Assembly (NCBI RefSeq): GCF_001267885.1
Contig: NZ_CP012382.1
Span: forward strand, 7,241,001-7,305,000
Source of the DNA: Streptomyces ambofaciens ATCC 23877
Lineage (GTDB): Bacteria > Actinomycetota > Actinomycetes > Streptomycetales > Streptomycetaceae
DNA length: 64,000 nucleotides
Direction of reading: 5' to 3'
The notes beneath the pieces were generated by a model that was not told where the DNA came from, did no database searches, and saw only the letters and a program-made list of their open reading frames with translations. The translations under genes and the position numbers were made by a program. This document shows, one piece after another, positions 49,533 through 58,378 of this stretch (the stretch's first letter is position 1; each line of letters begins with the position of its first letter).

Positions 49533-50576
49533 GTGACTGGGACAGCTTCGGAAGACAAGACGGCCCGCGGGACCGACCACGGGAGGGACCGGGAGACCGA
49601 CCACGGGACGGATCGCGAGACCGACCAGGGCGCCGACCGCAGGACGCGTGTCACGGTTCTGGTCGCGCTCGCGGCCAACCTGGTGATAGCCGCCGCCAAG
49701 GCGGTGGGGGGTCTCGTGGCGGGCTCGCCCGCGCTGCTGTCGGAGGCGGCGCACTCGGTGGCCGACAGCATGAACGAGGTCTTCCTGCTCGCCGCCCTGC
49801 GCCGCAGCCGCCGCCCCGCCGACCGCCGGCACCCCTTCGGCTACGGCAAGGAACGGTTCTTCTGGTCCTTGCTGGCAGCCGTCGGCATCTTCGTGATGGG
49901 CGGCTGCTTCTCCTTCTACCAAGGGGTCGAGGCCCTGCGCACCGGCGCCCAGGAGGAGCTCGGCGGCTACGTGGCCGGGCTGATCGTGCTCGGCGTCGCC
50001 CTGCTCGCCGAGGGAGCCTCCCTGCTGCGGGCCCTGTACCAGGTGCGGGGCCAGGGCGGGCTCGCCACCGGGCTGCGCGATCCGGCCCTGCGCACGGTCG
50101 TCGCCGAGGACGGCACCGCGGTGCTCGGCGTGACCCTCGCGATGACCGGCATGATCCTGCACATGGTCACCGGACAGGTGGTGTGGGAGGCCTGCGCCTC
50201 GCTCGCGATCGGCGCGCTGCTCGTGTACGTGGCGTACCGGCTGGGCCGCGAGGCCCGCGACCAGCTGATCGGCGAGGCCGCCGACCCGGAGGCCAGCGGC
50301 CGCATCCGGTCGCTGCTGCAGGCGCAGCCGGAGATCGACAGCGTCGAGGCGCTGTTCACCATGAAGACCGGACTGGACTCCACCCTGGTGGCCGCCCGCA
50401 TCGACCTGGTGCCCGGCCTGGACAGCGAGCGGGTGGAGGAGGTCGCGGTGCGCATCAAGAGGTCGATCGCGCGCACCGTACCCGAGGCGCGGCAGATCTT
50501 CCTCGACGTCACCGACCGGCTCGCCGAGGAGGCAGCGGAAAGCCCCGCCGCGACGGGGGAGCGCGGCGGGGCCTGA
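49533..50576 (+). CDS. Cation diffusion facilitator (CDF) metal exporter
   Basis: 347 aa, GTG 49533. A 35-residue charged N-terminus is followed by about six membrane helices (VTVLVALAANLVIAAAKAVGGLVA, LLSEAAHSVADSMNEVFLLAAL, FGYGKERFFWSLLAAVGIFVMGG, YVAGLIVLGVALLAEGASL, GTAVLGVTLAMTGMILHMV, CASLAIGALLVYVAYRL). The metal site residues lie in HSVADSMNE and later AEDGTAVL. A C-terminal cytoplasmic domain with DSVEALFTMKTG follows. Exports divalent metals, probably zinc, iron or manganese, in exchange for protons. Confidence 0.87.
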   Translation: MTGTASEDKTARGTDHGRDRETDHGTDRETDQGADRRTRVTVLVALAANLVIAAAKAVGGLVAGSPALLSEAAHSVADSMNEVFLLAALRRSRRPADRRHPFGYGKERFFWSLLAAVGIFVMGGCFSFYQGVEALRTGAQEELGGYVAGLIVLGVALLAEGASLLRALYQVRGQGGLATGLRDPALRTVVAEDGTAVLGVTLAMTGMILHMVTGQVVWEACASLAIGALLVYVAYRLGREARDQLIGEAADPEASGRIRSLLQAQPEIDSVEALFTMKTGLDSTLVAARIDLVPGLDSERVEEVAVRIKRSIARTVPEARQIFLDVTDRLAEEAAESPAATGERGGA

Positions 50577-50643
50577 GGCACGCGTTCCCGGCGGTCGCCG
50601 GACCATGCACACGGCTTCGGAGAAACTTCCGGCCGCCCGGAGC

Positions 50644-51093
50644 TCAGCTTCCGTCGGACGGGTCCAGGACGAACACCGGGATCTCCCGGTCCGTCTTCTT
50701 CTGGTAGTCGGCGTACGGCGGGTACGCCGCGACGGCACGCTCCCACCACTCGGCCTTCTCCGTGCCGGTGACCTCACGGGCCGTCATGTCCCGCTTCACC
50801 GGGCCGTCCTGCAGTTCCACGTGGGGATCGGACTTGATGTTGTGGTACCAGACCGGGTGCTTGGGCGCCCCGCCCAGCGAGGCGACCACGGCGTAGCGGC
50901 CCTCGTGCTCGACGCGCATCAGCGGGGTCTTGCGGATCTTGCCGCTCCGCGCGCCCCGCGTGGTGAGCACGATGACGGGCATGCCCGTGTCCATCAGGGT
51001 CGTGCCCCTGGTCCCGCCGGAGCTCTCGTAGAGCTCGACCTGTTCGCGCACCCACTGCGTCGGGCTGGGTTCGTATTCGCCGTCAAGAGGCAT
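50644..51093 (-). CDS. F420-dependent deazaflavin nitroreductase (DDN family)
   Basis: 149 aa, ATG 51093. The split barrel motif [44 protein letters not shown] is characteristic of DDN-type proteins (residues about 40-83), and the C-terminal [39 protein letters not shown] is the standard tail. Such enzymes use reduced coenzyme F420 to reduce nitro- compounds or enones, or act as quinone reductases. The first residues ([24 protein letters not shown]) are usual. It stands alone. Confidence 0.9.
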   Translation of the reverse strand: MPLDGEYEPSPTQWVREQVELYESSGGTRGTTLMDTGMPVIVLTTRGARSGKIRKTPLMRVEHEGRYAVVASLGGAPKHPVWYHNIKSDPHVELQDGPVKRDMTAREVTGTEKAEWWERAVAAYPPYADYQKKTDREIPVFVLDPSDGS

Positions 51094-51288
51094 GGCATCC
51101 GTCCCATCATCGCGTCGTACGACTGACCGGCACCGCGGTGGCCACCGGCGGTGCAGCGTCCATCCTTACCGCATTCCGCCCGCGGACCTCCCGCGGCGCA
51201 ATGACCTCGCGCGTCATCGCGCCAACGGCGGCCGTGCGGCACAGTCGTCCTCGTCCGCACGAAGACCCAGCCGAAGGAGACGCCGCCG

Positions 51289-51729
51289 ATGACCACCGCC
51301 ACCGGAGACGGTACGACCACCCGCGCCACGGTCGAGGAGCTGCTGCGCAGAATAGGCCAGGGCGACCCGGACCGGATCGCCGAGCTGTACGACGAGTCGG
51401 CCGACTGGCGGCTGAGTTGGCCCGAGGACGAACACGGCCGCGCCGCCACCCCGTGGATCCGGCACCGGCGCACCCGGGCGGACGCCGCCGACCACTACCG
51501 CCGACTGGCCGCGCACCATGTGCCGGACCGGGCGGACACCCGGATCGAGCGCATCCTGGTCGACGGCGAGGACGCCGTGGTGCTCGGCGAGATCCGGCAG
51601 ACCGCCGCGACCACCGGGCGGCCCTATCGAGCCACCTTCGCCCTGCACCTGACGGTCCGCGACGGCCTGGTCGTCCGTCACCACGTGTACGAGGACAGCC
51701 TCGCCGTGGCCCGGGCGTTCACCCCCTAG
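51289..51729 (+). CDS. SnoaL/NTF2-like protein
   Basis: 146 aa, ATG 51289 preceded by a weak AGGAGACG. Cone-shaped alpha+beta fold of the SnoaL type: ATVEELLRRIGQGDPDRIAELYDESADWRLSWP near residues 12-45, RRTRADAADHYRRLAAH, VDGEDAVVLGEIRQTAATTGRPYRATFALHLTVRDGLVVRHHVYEDSLAVARAF. Members isomerise or hydrate small ketones, or only bind ligands. A CYP105 remnant follows 148 bases later; no functional link is shown. Confidence 0.82.
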   Translation: MTTATGDGTTTRATVEELLRRIGQGDPDRIAELYDESADWRLSWPEDEHGRAATPWIRHRRTRADAADHYRRLAAHHVPDRADTRIERILVDGEDAVVLGEIRQTAATTGRPYRATFALHLTVRDGLVVRHHVYEDSLAVARAFTP

Positions 51730-51877
51730 GGCCGCCCGCCGGCGACGGCCCGCCCGGCGGAGTTCCCCGGCCGGCCGGCGCCCGTCACCGATCTGGCCGA
51801 ACTTCGCGTCGCCGTGTAGGTGCCTGGGGCATCTAATGAGCACCGGCACGACGCACTCTTCGTCTGCGAGGTCTTCC

Positions 51878-51962
51878 ATGACGGACACCGACACGACGAC
51901 GGCCGGGGACACGACGGCACCCGTCGCCTTCCCGCAGGACCGGACCTGCCCCTACTCCCGGC
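51878..51962 (+). pseudogene. CYP105-type P450 deleted down to its first 28 codons
   Basis: ATG 51878 opens a frame reading MTDTDTTTAGDTTAPVAFPQ then DRTCPYSR, the typical N-terminus of CYP105-family P450s (FPQDRTCPYxP). After codon 28 the sequence passes directly into the ferredoxin gene, with the ferredoxin ATG at 51963 in another frame. The remaining roughly 380 codons of P450, including the I-helix, ExxR and haem-Cys regions, are gone. No Shine-Dalgarno site precedes the ferredoxin, as though the junction also removed it. This looks like one clean deletion. From memory S. coelicolor has the intact pair CYP105D5 and ferredoxin at SCO0774-0773. Confidence 0.88.
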
Positions 51963-52163
51963 ATGCGCATCGGCATCGACAAGGACACCTGCATCGGCGC
52001 GGGCCAGTGCGCCCTGACCGCCCCGGACGTGTTCACCCAGGACGACGACGGCTACAGCGAGGTGCTGCCCGGCCGGGAGGACGGCGGCGGCAGCCCGCTG
52101 GTACGGGAGGCGGCCCGGGCGTGCCCGGTGGGCGCCATCAGCGTCCCGCGGACGGTGGGCTGA
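51963..52163 (+). CDS. [3Fe-4S] ferredoxin, orphaned P450 partner
   Basis: 66 aa, ATG 51963. Cysteines in CIGAGQC (residues 10-16) and in CPVGAI near 54 fit a single 3Fe-4S cluster of the type that serves CYP105 enzymes; acidic surface residues are abundant (VFTQDDDGYSEVLPGREDG). It would carry electrons from a ferredoxin reductase to the P450 that used to precede it. Since that P450 is deleted and no ribosome site is visible upstream, expression is doubtful. Its last 26 bases overlap the convergent TetR gene. Confidence 0.88.
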   Translation: MRIGIDKDTCIGAGQCALTAPDVFTQDDDGYSEVLPGREDGGGSPLVREAARACPVGAISVPRTVG

Positions 52164-52746
52164 TCCCGGAAGGGGCCGTGGTCGCGGCCTGAGCCCCCGC
52201 GGCGGCCAGCAGGATCCGTGCCGCCTCGCGGGCCTGTCGAGCGGGCTCGGTACCTCCGCTGACGCCCGCCGAGACCATGGCACCCTCGGCCAGCAGGAAC
52301 AGCTGCCCGCCCACCGCGGTGGGCAGTCCCGCTTCGGTCGCCAGGCGGTCGAGGAACGCGCGGAACGCCTCCTTGTGCGCCCGCACCCGGTCCGTCACCG
52401 GGGCGGAGGTGGCCCCCAGTTCGCCGTACGCGTTGATCCACGCGCAGCCGCGGAAGCCGGGCTCGGCGAACCACTGCCCGAGCCAGTCGAAGACGGCCAG
52501 GATCCGGGGGCCGGGCTCCCCGTGCCGGTCGACGTACTCCGCCAGCCGCCCCCGCCAGCGCACGTCACGCCGCTCCAGATAGGCCACCACGAGCTGCTCC
52601 TTGGCCGGGAACAGCCGGTAGAGGCGCTTGAGGGAGACGCCGGAGTCGCCGCGGACGTCGTCCATGCCGACGGCCTGCACGCCCCGCGCGTAGAAAAGTC
52701 GCTCCGCCGCGTCCAGCGCCCGCTCGCGGGCGGCCTCGTCGTCCAT
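52138..52746 (-). CDS. TetR-family regulator with twin operators
   Basis: 202 aa, ATG 52746. Helix-turn-helix in RERALDAAERLFYARGVQAVGMDDVRGDSGVSLKRLYRLFPAKEQLV (residues 7-52). Ligand domain contains VFDWLGQWFAEPGFRGCAWINAYGELG and a C-terminal GGQLFLLAEGAMVSAG helix. Short TetR proteins of this form often control oxidative or xenobiotic genes. Two palindromic sites in the divergent region (52813-52830 and 52850-52865) suggest it represses the DUF1348 gene and itself. Its 3' end overlaps the ferredoxin gene. Confidence 0.9.
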   Translation of the reverse strand: MDDEAARERALDAAERLFYARGVQAVGMDDVRGDSGVSLKRLYRLFPAKEQLVVAYLERRDVRWRGRLAEYVDRHGEPGPRILAVFDWLGQWFAEPGFRGCAWINAYGELGATSAPVTDRVRAHKEAFRAFLDRLATEAGLPTAVGGQLFLLAEGAMVSAGVSGGTEPARQAREAARILLAAAGAQAATTAPSGISPPSAGR

Positions 52747-52812
52747 GGTGTCCTCCTTCCGAAACCGCTGCCCGCGGTGTTCCCCGCGCGGTCCGGCCGG
52801 TGTCCCTTGACG

Positions 52813-52865
52813 GGAGAACGCACGTTCTCCTACGGTAGCAGCCCTGGAAGAGAACGTGCGTTCTC
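52813..52865. promoter_or_regulatory. Twin palindromic TetR operators
   Basis: GGAGAACGCACGTTCTCC (52813-52830, perfect 8-bp arms) and GAGAACGTGCGTTCTC (52850-52865, perfect 7-bp arms) share the half-site GAGAACG. Their centres are 36 bases apart. They lie between the divergent starts of the TetR and DUF1348 genes. Confidence 0.88.
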
Positions 52866-52889
52866 CGCTGCTCCCCCGGAGGTTGAGCC

Positions 52890-53324
52890 ATGACGACCGA
52901 CCGTCCGCCCCTGCCGCCGTTCACCCGCGAGACCGCCGCCCGCAAGGTGCGGGCGGCCGAGGACGCCTGGAACACCCGGGACCCGCACCGGGTCGCGCTC
53001 GCCTATTCCGAGGACTCCGTCTGGCGCAACCGCGACACGTTCCTCACGGGCCGCCCGGCCATCGTCGAGTTCCTCACCGCCAAGTGGGCGCGCGAGCGCG
53101 CGTACGCGCTGCGCAAGGACCTGTGGGCCTTCGACGGCAACCGCATCGCCGTCCGCTTCCAATACGAGTCCCACGACGCCGACGGCCAGTGGTGGCGCTC
53201 CTACGGCAACGAGCTGTGGGAGTTCGACGAGCACGGCCTCATGACCCGGCGGGAGGCGAGCATCAACGACGTGGCCATCGAGGAGTCGGACCGCCGCATC
53301 CACGGCCCACGGCCCGTTCAGTAG
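52890..53324 (+). CDS. DUF1348/NTF2-like protein, TetR-controlled
   Basis: 144 aa, ATG 52890 preceded by CGGAGG. It opens with [44 protein letters not shown], the DUF1348 start, and continues with the small NTF2 fold ([58 protein letters not shown]). Proteins of this family are often induced with TetR regulators in solvent or xenobiotic responses. The twin operators overlap its promoter. A flavoprotein gene follows after 9 bases, so both are probably induced together. Confidence 0.87.
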   Translation: MTTDRPPLPPFTRETAARKVRAAEDAWNTRDPHRVALAYSEDSVWRNRDTFLTGRPAIVEFLTAKWARERAYALRKDLWAFDGNRIAVRFQYESHDADGQWWRSYGNELWEFDEHGLMTRREASINDVAIEESDRRIHGPRPVQ

Positions 53325-53333
53325 GGTTCCGGG

Positions 53334-53876
53334 GTGAGCGAACAGGCCGGGAGCGCCCGGAAACCCTTCCTCTACGTCGTCGTCTGCGCCGCGGGTGTGG
53401 CCTCGGACGTCACCGAACTGATCGCCGCCGCGCAGCGACGCGGCTGGGAGGTCGGCGTCTTCGCGACCCCGGTCGCCATGGACGGCTTCTTCGACACCGC
53501 CGCCGTCGAGGAGCGGACCGGCCGCCCCATCCGCTCCGCCTGGCGCCGCCCCGGCGATCCGCGGCCCTTCCCGGCGCCGGACGCCGTCGTGGTCGCGCCC
53601 GCCACCTTCAACACGGTCAACAAGTGGGCGGCCGGACTGGCCGACACCCTGGCCGTGGCCACCCTGTGCGAGGCCTGCGGCCTGGGCGTGCCCGTCGCCG
53701 TACTGCCGTGCGTCGCCGACGCGCTGGCGTCCCACCCCGCGTACCGGGAGAGCCTGGCACGGCTGCGCGGGATGGGCGTGCGCTTCGGCGACCCCCGCGG
53801 CGGGGAGGCGACGCCGGGCGGCGGGCGGCCGGACTTCGCCTGGGAACGGGCGCTGGACCTGCTCGAACCGCGCTGA
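53334..53876 (+). CDS. Flavoprotein of the PPC-decarboxylase/Dfp-like family
   Basis: 180 aa, GTG 53334. FMN-binding Rossmann pattern: LYVVVCAAGVASDVTELIAAAQRRGWEVGVFATPVAMDGFF (residues 13-53), then the PDAVVVAPATFNTVNKWAAGLADTLAVATLCEA segment near 85-115, the family's PAxFNTxNK hallmark, and GVPVAVLPCVADALASHPAYRESLARLRGMGVRFGDP. Distantly related to phosphopantothenoylcysteine decarboxylase and EpiD, which decarboxylate Cys-terminal peptides, but lacking the CoaB half. Second gene of the operon controlled by the TetR protein, so it may have a reductive or decarboxylating role in its response. Confidence 0.85.
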   Translation: MSEQAGSARKPFLYVVVCAAGVASDVTELIAAAQRRGWEVGVFATPVAMDGFFDTAAVEERTGRPIRSAWRRPGDPRPFPAPDAVVVAPATFNTVNKWAAGLADTLAVATLCEACGLGVPVAVLPCVADALASHPAYRESLARLRGMGVRFGDPRGGEATPGGGRPDFAWERALDLLEPR

Positions 53877-53954
53877 CCCGCCCGGTCTTCGAGTCCGCAC
53901 CAAGCCGTACGCTCGCGACTGTCACTGATGATCCCGAAGACAGGAGCAGCAACG

Positions 53955-54923
<969 letters not shown>

Positions 54924-54947
54924 CCCCGCGGGGAGCGCCCCGTCGCC

Positions 54948-55598
54948 TCAGGGCCCGGTCCCCGCTTCCAGGGCGGTGACGGACACCGACGACTCGTCGC
55001 CGCCCACCGGGACCTCACCGGCCGTCCACGCGACCTCGATGGGGTCCCGCTCGTCCGGCGGGGTGACCAGCAGGGCCGCCGGGGTCGCGGTGCGGGCGCC
55101 GCTGATCTGCGGGCTGGAGAAGGACAGTCCGGCCCACGCGCTCTTCCCGGGCGTCAGGGTGAGCGTCACGGGGGAGGAGGGCGCGCGGTCGGGGTCCGGG
55201 CCGAGCTGCTCGCCGGACGCGTCCACGAACGCGGCGCCCGGATAGCCGTACACCGTGCAGGTGCGGTCGGAGGTGTTGGTCAGCACGACCGGGAAGTTGC
55301 GCTGTCCGGCGCCCGGGTCGACGCGGCCGACGGCGGCGCGCAGCTCGGAGGTGTGGCAGCGGCCGTCGGTGCGGGCCGAGGCGGAGGCCGATCCGGCGGT
55401 GTCGCTGGGCGTGGTGCCGTCGGCGGGCGCGGTGGCGGCACCGGAGTCCGGGCCGGGCGTGCTCGGGGCCTCGGTGGCTCGCGGGGTGCTCGCGCTCGGC
55501 GTGCCGCTCTCGCTGCCGCACGCGGTCAGTACGCCGAGCACCGCGAGCGCACTCGCGAGCAGGGCCGTCCGGCACAGGGGCTGGGACGTGTTCGGCAT
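54948..55598 (-). CDS. DUF4232 lipoprotein
   Basis: 216 aa from ATG 55598 with GGAG ten bases upstream. Signal peptide with lipobox LGVLTACGSE (Cys near residue 27), so it is anchored outside the membrane. After a Ser/Thr/Pro-rich linker (APSTPGPDSGAATAPADG) comes the DUF4232 beta-sandwich: CHTSELRAAVGRVDPGAGQRNFPVVLTNTSDRTCTVYGYPGAAFVD, VTLTLTPGKSAWAGLSFSS. One likely disulphide joins the two cysteines. The family is common and uncharacterised in Streptomyces. Confidence 0.88.
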   Translation of the reverse strand: MPNTSQPLCRTALLASALAVLGVLTACGSESGTPSASTPRATEAPSTPGPDSGAATAPADGTTPSDTAGSASASARTDGRCHTSELRAAVGRVDPGAGQRNFPVVLTNTSDRTCTVYGYPGAAFVDASGEQLGPDPDRAPSSPVTLTLTPGKSAWAGLSFSSPQISGARTATPAALLVTPPDERDPIEVAWTAGEVPVGGDESSVSVTALEAGTGP

Positions 55599-55737
55599 CG
55601 CTTCTCCACACTCCCGTGAGGTGCCGCGCACGGCCCGCCGCGCGGGACGGCGCCGTACGCCCTGTGCTCTCGAGTGTCCCGCCGCACGGGCCGGGAAACG
55701 AGGGCGCGCCCGGTACCCGTCCGCGCGCTCCCCCCGG

Positions 55738-58116
55738 TCACTCCTCGTCGAGCAGCCCCAGTTCCGCCCAGATCGTCTTGCCCTCGGTCGTGTGCCGGCT
55801 GCCCCAGCGCTGGGTCAGCTGGGCCACCAGCAGCAGACCGCGGCCGCCCTCGTCCCAGGTCTTGGCCCGGCGCAGGTGCGGCGCGGTGTGGCTGGTGTCG
55901 GAGACCTCGCAGATCAGCGTCGCCCTGTCGTGGATCAGTCGCAGCCGGATGGGCGGGGAGCCGTACCGGATGGCGTTGGTCACCAGCTCGCTCACCACCA
56001 GTTCCGCCGTGAACGACGCCTCCAGCAGGGACCAGACGGACAGTTGCTCGACGACCTGTTTGCGGACGGGGGCGACCAGCGACGGGTCGTTCGGGATGTC
56101 CCAGGTGGCGACCTGACCGGCGGGCAGCCCCCGGGTCCGGGCCAGCAGCAGGGCCACGTCGTCGGCGGCGCCGCCCGACGGCAGCAGGGCGTGCAGCACC
56201 CGGTCGCACAGGGTGTCCAGCGAGTCGGTGGAGGGGACCAGCGCCTCGCGCAGCAGCGTCTGACCGGCGTCGGCGTCCCGCTCCCGGCTCTCCACCAGCC
56301 CGTCGGTGTAGAACGACAGCACGCTGCCCTCGCGCAGCTCCAGCTCGGCGGACTCGAACGGCAGCCCGCCCACGCCGAGCGGGGGGCCGGAGGGCAGGTC
56401 GATCTGCCGGGGCGGGCCCTCCGGCGGGACCAGGACCGGTGCCGGGTGCCCGGCCCGGGCCAGCGAGCAGCGCCGCGACACCGGGTCGTACACCGCGTAC
56501 AGGCAGGTGGCGCCGACCTCGCCGGTGCCGTCGTCGCCGGACTCCTCGGACAGCCGGACGACCAGGTCGTCGAGGTGGGTGAGGAGTTCGTCGGGCGTCA
56601 GATCGATGTCGGCGAGCGTGCGGACCGCGGTGCGCAGCCGGCCCATGGTGGCCGAGGCCTGGATGCCGTGGCCGACGACGTCCCCGACGACCATCGCCAC
56701 CCGCATCCCGGACAGCGGGATGACGTCGAACCAGTCGCCGCCGACCCCGGAGCGCGCCGCCGGCAGGTAGCGGGAGGCCGCCTCCACCGCGGCGGTGGGC
56801 GGCAGCCACCGGGGGAGCAGGCTGCGCTGCAGGGTCAGCGTCGACTCCCGCTCGCGGGAGTAGCGGCGGGCGTTGTCGATGCAGACGGCGGCGCGGGCGG
56901 TGACCTCCTCGGCGAGCAGCCGGTCGTCGTCCGTGAAGGGGTAGGGCCGCCGGAAGCGGGTGAACACCGCGACACCGAGGGTGGTGCCCCGGGCCTGCAA
57001 CGGCACGGACATCGTGGAGTGGATGCCGTACTCCTCCACCCGCTGGACGCGCACCGGATCCCACTCCCGCCAGCGCTCCAGGTCGCCGCTGGGCACCTCG
57101 GCGACGATCGCGCGGCCCGCGACCAGGCATTCGGCCTGGGGCGATCCGGCCGGGTAGACGTCCAGCCGCCCCGGCTCGGCCACCGCCTCCGGGCATCCCG
57201 GGTTGACCGACTGGTGGGCCGCGCGGCGCAGGCCCACCGGCGGCGCCGGCACGGCGGCGGGCTCACCGCCGTGCTCCTGCGCGTCCAGCAGGTCGACGCT
57301 CACGAAGTCCGCCAGCGTGGGGACGCACACGTCCGCCAGCTCCTGTGCGGTACGGGTCACGTCCAGCGTGGTGCCGATGCGCACGCTGGCCTCGTTGACC
57401 AGGTGCAGTCGCTCCCGGGAGAGGTGCTGCTCGGTGAAGTCGTGGGCGCTCACGCAGGCACCGCGCACCTGTCCGCCGGGGTCGCTGAGGGGCGCGATCC
57501 GCGCGTGCCACGCGTGGGCGCGGCTCTCACCGGTGGCCTTGAGGTGGGTGTGCATGTCGTACGTGCGGCCGGTGTCGAGCACCTGCCGCAGGCGCCGCTC
57601 GAGCTCCGTGTTCTGCGGCTTGCTGCCGAGGTCGGTGGGGCGCAGACCGCGGACCAGGTCCGCCGGGAGGCCGAGGAGCCGCGCCATGACGTCGTTGACG
57701 CCGCGCAGCCGAAGCCGGTCGTCGAAGATCATCGTGGCGCAGGGGGACTGGGTGAGGGCCGCCGCGACCAGCGGGTCCTCCGGGCGTTCGGGGCCGCGGT
57801 CCAGCGGGGAGACCGCGAGCCACGTGCCGGGGGCGCCGTCCGGCGACGGTCTGCGGTGGGCGAGCACCCACACGGAGACGGTGTGCCCGTCACGGTGCCG
57901 CAGGGCCAGTGTGCCGTTCCAGCGTTCGTCGCCGGGTCCGGGCCGGGGGCCGTCGGTGCCGTCGGCCAGCAGGCCGGCGGCGGGGCGTCCCACGACCTCG
58001 GCGGCGGGATGGCCCAGCAGCCGGCGGGCGCCCTCGTTCCACTCCCGCAAGGTGCCGGAGTCGTCGACGACGACGCGGGCCGTGGCGGCATCGTCGAACG
58101 GGTTGACCGGACTCAT
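55738..58116 (-). CDS. PAS-PAS-GAF-SpoIIE phosphatase with C-terminal anti-sigma ATPase domain
   Basis: 792 aa from ATG 58116 (GGAG eight bases upstream). Two PAS domains at about 5-100 and 125-245 (VVDDSGTLREWNEGARRLLGHPAAEVVGRPA; MIFDDRLRLRGVNDVMARLLGLPADLV). A GAF domain lies at about 260-420 (VTRTAQELADVCVPTLADFVSV; EYGIHSTMSVPLQARGTTLGVAVFTRFRRPY). A PP2C/SpoIIE domain follows at 440-660 (SGVGGDWFDVIPLSGMRVAMVVGDVVGHG, DTVTLLLARTRGL-like end). A HATPase_c domain ends it (VVSELVTNAIRYG, GRGLLLVAQLTQRWG). Such proteins dephosphorylate STAS antagonists and so control stress sigma factors in response to ligand or redox input. Confidence 0.93.
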   Translation of the reverse strand: MSPVNPFDDAATARVVVDDSGTLREWNEGARRLLGHPAAEVVGRPAAGLLADGTDGPRPGPGDERWNGTLALRHRDGHTVSVWVLAHRRPSPDGAPGTWLAVSPLDRGPERPEDPLVAAALTQSPCATMIFDDRLRLRGVNDVMARLLGLPADLVRGLRPTDLGSKPQNTELERRLRQVLDTGRTYDMHTHLKATGESRAHAWHARIAPLSDPGGQVRGACVSAHDFTEQHLSRERLHLVNEASVRIGTTLDVTRTAQELADVCVPTLADFVSVDLLDAQEHGGEPAAVPAPPVGLRRAAHQSVNPGCPEAVAEPGRLDVYPAGSPQAECLVAGRAIVAEVPSGDLERWREWDPVRVQRVEEYGIHSTMSVPLQARGTTLGVAVFTRFRRPYPFTDDDRLLAEEVTARAAVCIDNARRYSRERESTLTLQRSLLPRWLPPTAAVEAASRYLPAARSGVGGDWFDVIPLSGMRVAMVVGDVVGHGIQASATMGRLRTAVRTLADIDLTPDELLTHLDDLVVRLSEESGDDGTGEVGATCLYAVYDPVSRRCSLARAGHPAPVLVPPEGPPRQIDLPSGPPLGVGGLPFESAELELREGSVLSFYTDGLVESRERDADAGQTLLREALVPSTDSLDTLCDRVLHALLPSGGAADDVALLLARTRGLPAGQVATWDIPNDPSLVAPVRKQVVEQLSVWSLLEASFTAELVVSELVTNAIRYGSPPIRLRLIHDRATLICEVSDTSHTAPHLRRAKTWDEGGRGLLLVAQLTQRWGSRHTTEGKTIWAELGLLDEE

Positions 58117-58263
58117 CGTCGCCACTCCATTGCGCACACCCATGGTGAACAGCGCGTCACCTGAACACCAGCCTAGTGCGTCCGGGCTCCGCGCGGACCC
58201 GAACCACGGGGCCCGCGGGACCCCGGTGACCCAGGGGCCACCGAGCCGGCGGACCGCACGGGA

Positions 58264-58281
58264 CAGAAAAGGCTTTCTGTG
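58264..58281. promoter_or_regulatory. Inverted repeat in the beta-galactosidase promoter region
   Basis: ACAGAAA and TTTCTGT are perfect 7-bp arms around AGGC. Immediately downstream lies TTGACG (58285-58290), a good -35 for the beta-galactosidase gene, so the repeat could be an operator. Confidence 0.4.
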
Positions 58282-58378
58282 CTCTTGACGGGCGCATGTG
58301 GCGCGACGTCAGAATCTGTTTGGTCGCGATCAGTTGCGAGTGTTTCTGAGCTCTGTTGTCTTGATGAGGGAGATCCGC

